Shown here: one piece after another, positions 60,633 to 64,000 of the stretch
How the letters are laid out: the number at the start of each line of letters is the position of its first letter
Numbering within the stretch: the first letter of the stretch is position 1
Source of the DNA: Stutzerimonas kunmingensis
GTDB lineage: Bacteria; Pseudomonadota; Gammaproteobacteria; Pseudomonadales; Pseudomonadaceae
Length of the DNA stretch: 64,000 nt
Direction of reading: 5' to 3'
Assembly (NCBI RefSeq): GCF_021432085.1
Contig: NZ_CP090366.1
Span: forward strand, 4,650,001-4,714,000
Made by a program: the position numbers and the translations under genes
The notes under the pieces: generated by a model
Told to the model about the DNA's origin: nothing
What the model saw: the letters and a program-made list of their open reading frames with translations, nothing else
The model's database searches: none

Positions 60633-63038
60633 ATGCCAGCGTCAAAGAACATCAGCGTCCTGTTCATCGAGGACAGCCCGCACGACGCCGAACTCGCCCA
60701 GCTGGCGCTGGAGCGCAGTGGCTACACCCTGCACACCGAACTGGTCTACAGCCATGCCGGCGTGGTGGAAGCACTGCAGCGACGCGCCTTCGACCTGATC
60801 CTGGCGGACTTCATTCTGCCAGGCTTCTCCGGCAGCCAGGCCCTGCAGGAAGCACGCCGGCTGGCGCCACAGACCCCCTTCATCTTCCTCTCCGGCGTGT
60901 TCGGCGAGGAGCACGCGGTCAACATGATGCGCTCCGGCGCCGTCGACTACGTGCTCAAACAGAACCTCGGCTTTCTGCCCAAGGCCGTGGAGCGGGCACT
61001 GGCCGAAGTCAACGAACGGCGCCGCCGCCTGCAGGCCGAACAGGCTTTGCGCGAGGTCGAGGTGCGCGCGCGCCTGGCCATCGATGCGGCACGCCTGGGC
61101 ATGTGGGACTACGAACCGCAGAGTGGCACGCTGATCTGGGATCAGCGCTGCCGGGCCATGCTCGGTATCGGTGAACAGGACCCGGTGGACATGCCGCTGT
61201 ACGAACGGCTCTGCCACCCGGAAGACCGCGAGCGGATACGCGAGGAGATCGCCCGCACCATCGCCGGTGAAGACGATGGCGAATTCTGCACCACCTATCG
61301 CGTGCTTTTCGATGATGGCAGCCTGCGCTGGATGGAAACCCGCGGCCAGGCCTTCTTCGAAGGCGGGCAATGCTCGCGCTTCGTCGGCGTGGTGATGGAC
61401 ATCACCGAACAACAGCTGGCGACTCAGACCCTCAGGCAGATGAACGAAACCCTGGGCGAGCGCGTGCAGGAGCGCACCCGCGAACGTGACCGCACCTGGG
61501 AGTTGTCCCGTGACCTGCTGGCGGTCACCCGCCTGGACATGATGCCGGTCGCGCTCAATCCCATCTGGGAAGACGCCTTCGGTTGGCCGCTGGAACAGCT
61601 CATGCAGCACCCGCTGAGCTGGCTGGTGCATCCCGACGATCTGCAGGCGACCCAGGAAGAAAATGCCCGTGTCGGCCAAGGCAAGGTCACCAACCGTTTC
61701 GTCAATCGCATGCGCCATCGCGATGGCAGCTATCGCTGGCTGTCCTGGTCGGTGGTCGCCGATGACGGACGCATCTACTCGGCGGCGCGGGACATCACCA
61801 GCGAAATCGCCGCGGTCGACAAACTGGCCGAGGCCAACCGCGAGCTGCGCGCGCAAATCCAGGAGCGCGAACGCGTCGAGGCCACGCTGCAGCAGATGCA
61901 GCGTCTGGAAGCCGTCGGCCAGCTGACCGCCGGCGTCGCCCATGACTTCAACAACCTGCTGACGGTCATCCTCACCAGCGCCAGCTTTCTGCAGAGCGAT
62001 CTCGAGCAGGGCGCCCCGACAGAGCGTAGCTTGCGACGTCTGCAGTACATCCGCGAATCCGGCGAGCGCGGTGCCACGCTGACCAGTCAGCTGCTCGCCT
62101 TCGCCCGGCGCCAGCAGCTCACGCCGGCGGCGATCGACCTCAACGACACCCTGGTCAGCCTGCTCAGCCTGCTGAAGAGCACCCTCGGCGGCAGCGTCAG
62201 CATCGAGACCGACACCCAGGCCAACATCTGGCACGCGCTGGTGGACCCGACCCAGATCGAGATGATCATCCTCAATCTGGCGATCAATGCCCGCGATGCC
62301 ATGGGTGACAGCGGGCGACTGACGCTGGGCACGCGCAATGTGGTGGTCAGCGAGGCGGCACTGCGCGCCGAAGACCCCGGCCCAGGCGAGTACGTAGTGC
62401 TTTCGGTGACCGATACCGGCACCGGCATGAGCGAGGAAGTGCTGAGCAAGGCGTTCGAGCCCTTCTTCACCACCAAGGAAGTCGGCAAAGGCTCGGGCCT
62501 CGGCCTGGCGCAGGTTTTCGGTTTCGCCAAGCAATCCGGTGGCGGTGCCCGTATCGAAAGCCGCGAGGGCGTCGGCACCACGGTCAAGGTATTCCTGCCC
62601 CGCACTGCGGCTCCACAGCAGCAGGAGCCGACCGTGGCTGTGAGTGCCGGCAGCCGCGAAGACAATGCGCAACACAGCATCCTGCTGGTGGACGACGATC
62701 CCAGCGTGCGCGAGGTGACCGCATTGATGCTGCAGGATCTCGGCTTCGCGGTGACCGAGGCGGACAGCGGCGACCACGCCTTGCAGCTGCTGGCAGGTGA
62801 TATCGAAGTCGATCTGCTGCTGGCCGATTTCGCCATGCCGGGGATGAACGGCGGCGAACTGGCCCGCGCCGTGCGCATGCGCCACCCTGAGCTGCCGGTC
62901 ATTTTCGTGACCGGCTACGCCGAACTGTGCGAACTGGGCCTGGCCGGCTACTCGATCATCCAGAAGCCGTTCCGCGAGGAACAGCTGGCGAACAAAATCT
63001 ACCTGGCACTCAAGGAAGGCAGCCTGACCGATGGCTGA
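60633..63038 (+). CDS. REC-PAS-PAS-HisKA-HATPase-REC hybrid kinase
   Basis: Cytoplasmic hybrid kinase of 801 residues with receivers at both ends. N-terminal REC (about 5-125; Asp in LILADFILPGFSG, Lys in DYVLKQ), PAS (about 145-265), PAS (about 290-400), HisKA with His in LTAGVAHDFNNLLTVI, HATPase_c (GKGSGLGLAQVFGF), and C-terminal REC (about 685-800; Asp in LLLADFAMPGMNG, Lys in IIQKPF). The kinase core is of the HisKA group with HDFNN. It has no membrane segment. Its input receiver could take the signal from BphP. ATG 60633 is preferred over 60627 for spacing to AGG. The stop overlaps bphO by eight bases. Confidence 0.92.
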   Translation: MPASKNISVLFIEDSPHDAELAQLALERSGYTLHTELVYSHAGVVEALQRRAFDLILADFILPGFSGSQALQEARRLAPQTPFIFLSGVFGEEHAVNMMRSGAVDYVLKQNLGFLPKAVERALAEVNERRRRLQAEQALREVEVRARLAIDAARLGMWDYEPQSGTLIWDQRCRAMLGIGEQDPVDMPLYERLCHPEDRERIREEIARTIAGEDDGEFCTTYRVLFDDGSLRWMETRGQAFFEGGQCSRFVGVVMDITEQQLATQTLRQMNETLGERVQERTRERDRTWELSRDLLAVTRLDMMPVALNPIWEDAFGWPLEQLMQHPLSWLVHPDDLQATQEENARVGQGKVTNRFVNRMRHRDGSYRWLSWSVVADDGRIYSAARDITSEIAAVDKLAEANRELRAQIQERERVEATLQQMQRLEAVGQLTAGVAHDFNNLLTVILTSASFLQSDLEQGAPTERSLRRLQYIRESGERGATLTSQLLAFARRQQLTPAAIDLNDTLVSLLSLLKSTLGGSVSIETDTQANIWHALVDPTQIEMIILNLAINARDAMGDSGRLTLGTRNVVVSEAALRAEDPGPGEYVVLSVTDTGTGMSEEVLSKAFEPFFTTKEVGKGSGLGLAQVFGFAKQSGGGARIESREGVGTTVKVFLPRTAAPQQQEPTVAVSAGSREDNAQHSILLVDDDPSVREVTALMLQDLGFAVTEADSGDHALQLLAGDIEVDLLLADFAMPGMNGGELARAVRMRHPELPVIFVTGYAELCELGLAGYSIIQKPFREEQLANKIYLALKEGSLTDG

Positions 63039-63585
63039 GCTGCGTGCACGCCTCAGACAAGCCACGGCGCCACTACATGAGCAAGTAGATGCCGCCTTCT
63101 CGGACTTCAGCCTCGAGCAGCCAGACGATTATCGTCGCTTCCTGCGTGCCCACAGCCGGGTCCTCAGCGCCGCGGAGATCGCGCTGGAGCGCGCCGGTTT
63201 CGCCGCTCTGCTCGACGACTGGCCGATGCGGGTGCGCCGTCATGCCTTATGGGCCGATCTGGCCGAACTGGAATGCCCGTCTCCAGCAGCGCTGTCGATA
63301 CCGTCATTGAACGATTTCGCCAGCTGCTGGGGCGTCGCCTACGTGCTGGAAGGGTCTCGCCTGGGTGGCCGCGTGCTCGCACGGCGTGTACGTCAGGCCA
63401 ACCAGACCGTCCCCATTCGTTACCTCGAGCATGGTGAGGTCGCCAGGCTCTGGCCGGCCTTCCTCGCCCGTCTCGAACAGCATGCTGCCAGTTACGCCTG
63501 GGAACCGATGCTGCTCGCCGCCGAACAGACCTTCGCCCTGTTCGCCGAAGCTGCCGCGCTGGAACACGACTGCGAATACGGCTGA
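63031..63585 (+). CDS. bphO: Biliverdin-producing heme oxygenase
   Basis: Heme oxygenase of 184 residues that opens heme to biliverdin, releasing iron and carbon monoxide. The proximal heme ligand is His16 in LRQATAPLHEQVDAAF, and the distal helix region is WGVAYVLEGSRLGGRVLARR. The start overlaps the hybrid kinase by eight bases, so it is made with the phytochrome operon and should provide the BphP chromophore. A terminator follows seven bases after the stop. Confidence 0.94.
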   Translation: MAELRARLRQATAPLHEQVDAAFSDFSLEQPDDYRRFLRAHSRVLSAAEIALERAGFAALLDDWPMRVRRHALWADLAELECPSPAALSIPSLNDFASCWGVAYVLEGSRLGGRVLARRVRQANQTVPIRYLEHGEVARLWPAFLARLEQHAASYAWEPMLLAAEQTFALFAEAAALEHDCEYG

Positions 63586-63591
63586 AAGCAC

Positions 63592-63616
63592 AAAGGCCCC
63601 GCAGGGCCTTTGCTTT
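63592..63616 (+). terminator. Terminator of the phytochrome operon
   Basis: AAAGGCCC (63592-63599) and GGGCCTTT (63604-63611) form an 8-bp stem around CGCA, followed by GCTTT, a modest T-run. Confidence 0.8.
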
Positions 63617-63643
63617 ACGCAACAACAACACACGTGGATGCCC

Positions 63644-63783
63644 AGAATATAGTTTGACATAGAGGGCCGCAAAATCCGCAAGCTTCAGCGCTATGGCATG
63701 CCGCAACAACGGAAATATAGTTCGACACAGCCTAACGCGTCCGCCGGAAAAGCCCCACCGCAGCCAGGAATAAAGTCTGACAC
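63644..63783. repeat. Three imperfect direct repeats near the transposase remnant
   Basis: AGAATATAGTTTGACAT (63644-63660), GGAAATATAGTTCGACACA (63711-63729) and GGAATAAAGTCTGACACC (63767-63784) share a GGAATA-TAGT-x-GACA core, 67 and 56 bases apart. They stand between bphO and the decayed transposase and may be remnants of element ends. Confidence 0.55.
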
Positions 63784-63801
63784 CGCCGCCCTGGCTCGGC
63801 T

Positions 63802-63993
63802 TATTTTGCCTACTCCGCCAACTTCCTGAGCGACACCGAGCATGGCGTGATCATGTAAGTGGAAACGACTCCGGTGCATCGTACTGCCGCAGTCGACTCG
63901 ACCAGAACGATGGTCGAGTGTTTCGAAGCGCAGTTCGATCTAACGCCGGAACGCCTCATTGGCTATGCCGCCTATGCGGTGCAATCCGCCTAA
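63802..63993 (+). pseudogene. Decayed IS1182-like transposase fragment
   Basis: The frame from 63802 reads YFAYSANFLSDTEHGVIM, then a TAA stop, then VETTPVHRTAAVD and TMVECFEAQFDLTPERLIGY before a second stop. This matches, as I recall it, the middle of IS1182-family transposases (YS-NYLIDT-H-VI-DVEATP and FGLKPERL). Both ends are missing and the internal stop kills it. No upstream start or intact inverted repeats are seen. Confidence 0.6.
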
Positions 63994-64000
63994 AGAGGTG

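Overview
The window is GC-rich, gene-dense gammaproteobacterial chromosome from a pseudomonad, most likely of the Pseudomonas stutzeri/Stutzerimonas type. This rests on protein families and on gene order that I recall from P. aeruginosa PAO1: znuA-zur-znuC-znuB followed by metN-metI-metQ, prlC with a YheV-type protein and a PA0069-family radical SAM protein, and carbonic anhydrase-SulP-coxB-coxA-ctaG-coIII-SURF1-ctaA-ctaB-senC. No rRNA, tRNA, CRISPR array or intact insertion sequence was seen.

Region 1 (340-15279) is an unusual all-plus-strand signalling and glycan locus. Two related sensor kinase/receiver pairs (340-3736 and 3810-6607) are followed by an Hpt-REC-REC-GGDEF diguanylate cyclase (6600-8237). 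A CHASE3 hybrid kinase (8370-11246) then leads a chain of overlapping genes: a lone receiver, a TPR/YaiO-type outer-membrane protein, a membrane HEAT-repeat protein and a processive family-2 glycosyltransferase. I read this as phosphorelay plus c-di-GMP control of a secreted polysaccharide or glycan. It is the best candidate for an undescribed system here.

Region 2 (15384-23758) holds kauB diverging from an omega-amino-acid aminotransferase, the zinc uptake locus with a Zur box and a minisatellite inside znuA, a YgjP-like metalloprotein and a DASS anion transporter. Region 3 (23961-40064) is largely housekeeping: katE, metNIQ interrupted by a MITE-like repeat, an alcohol dehydrogenase, a VOC protein, gamma and beta carbonic anhydrases, prlC, an acyltransferase, a radical SAM protein and a SulP transporter. 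Region 4 (40066-48888) encodes the aa3 cytochrome c oxidase with its copper and heme A assembly factors.

Region 5 (49203-54593) is an iron cell-surface-signalling cassette on the minus strand (ECF sigma factor, FecR, TonB receptor, PepSY protein) with a Fur-like box. Region 6 (54716-57595) carries small poorly known genes and a COG0523 GTPase. Region 7 (57823-63585) is a complete bacteriophytochrome operon: photoreceptor kinase, receiver, double-receiver hybrid kinase and the heme oxygenase that makes its chromophore. The window ends in a decayed transposase and three short direct repeats.
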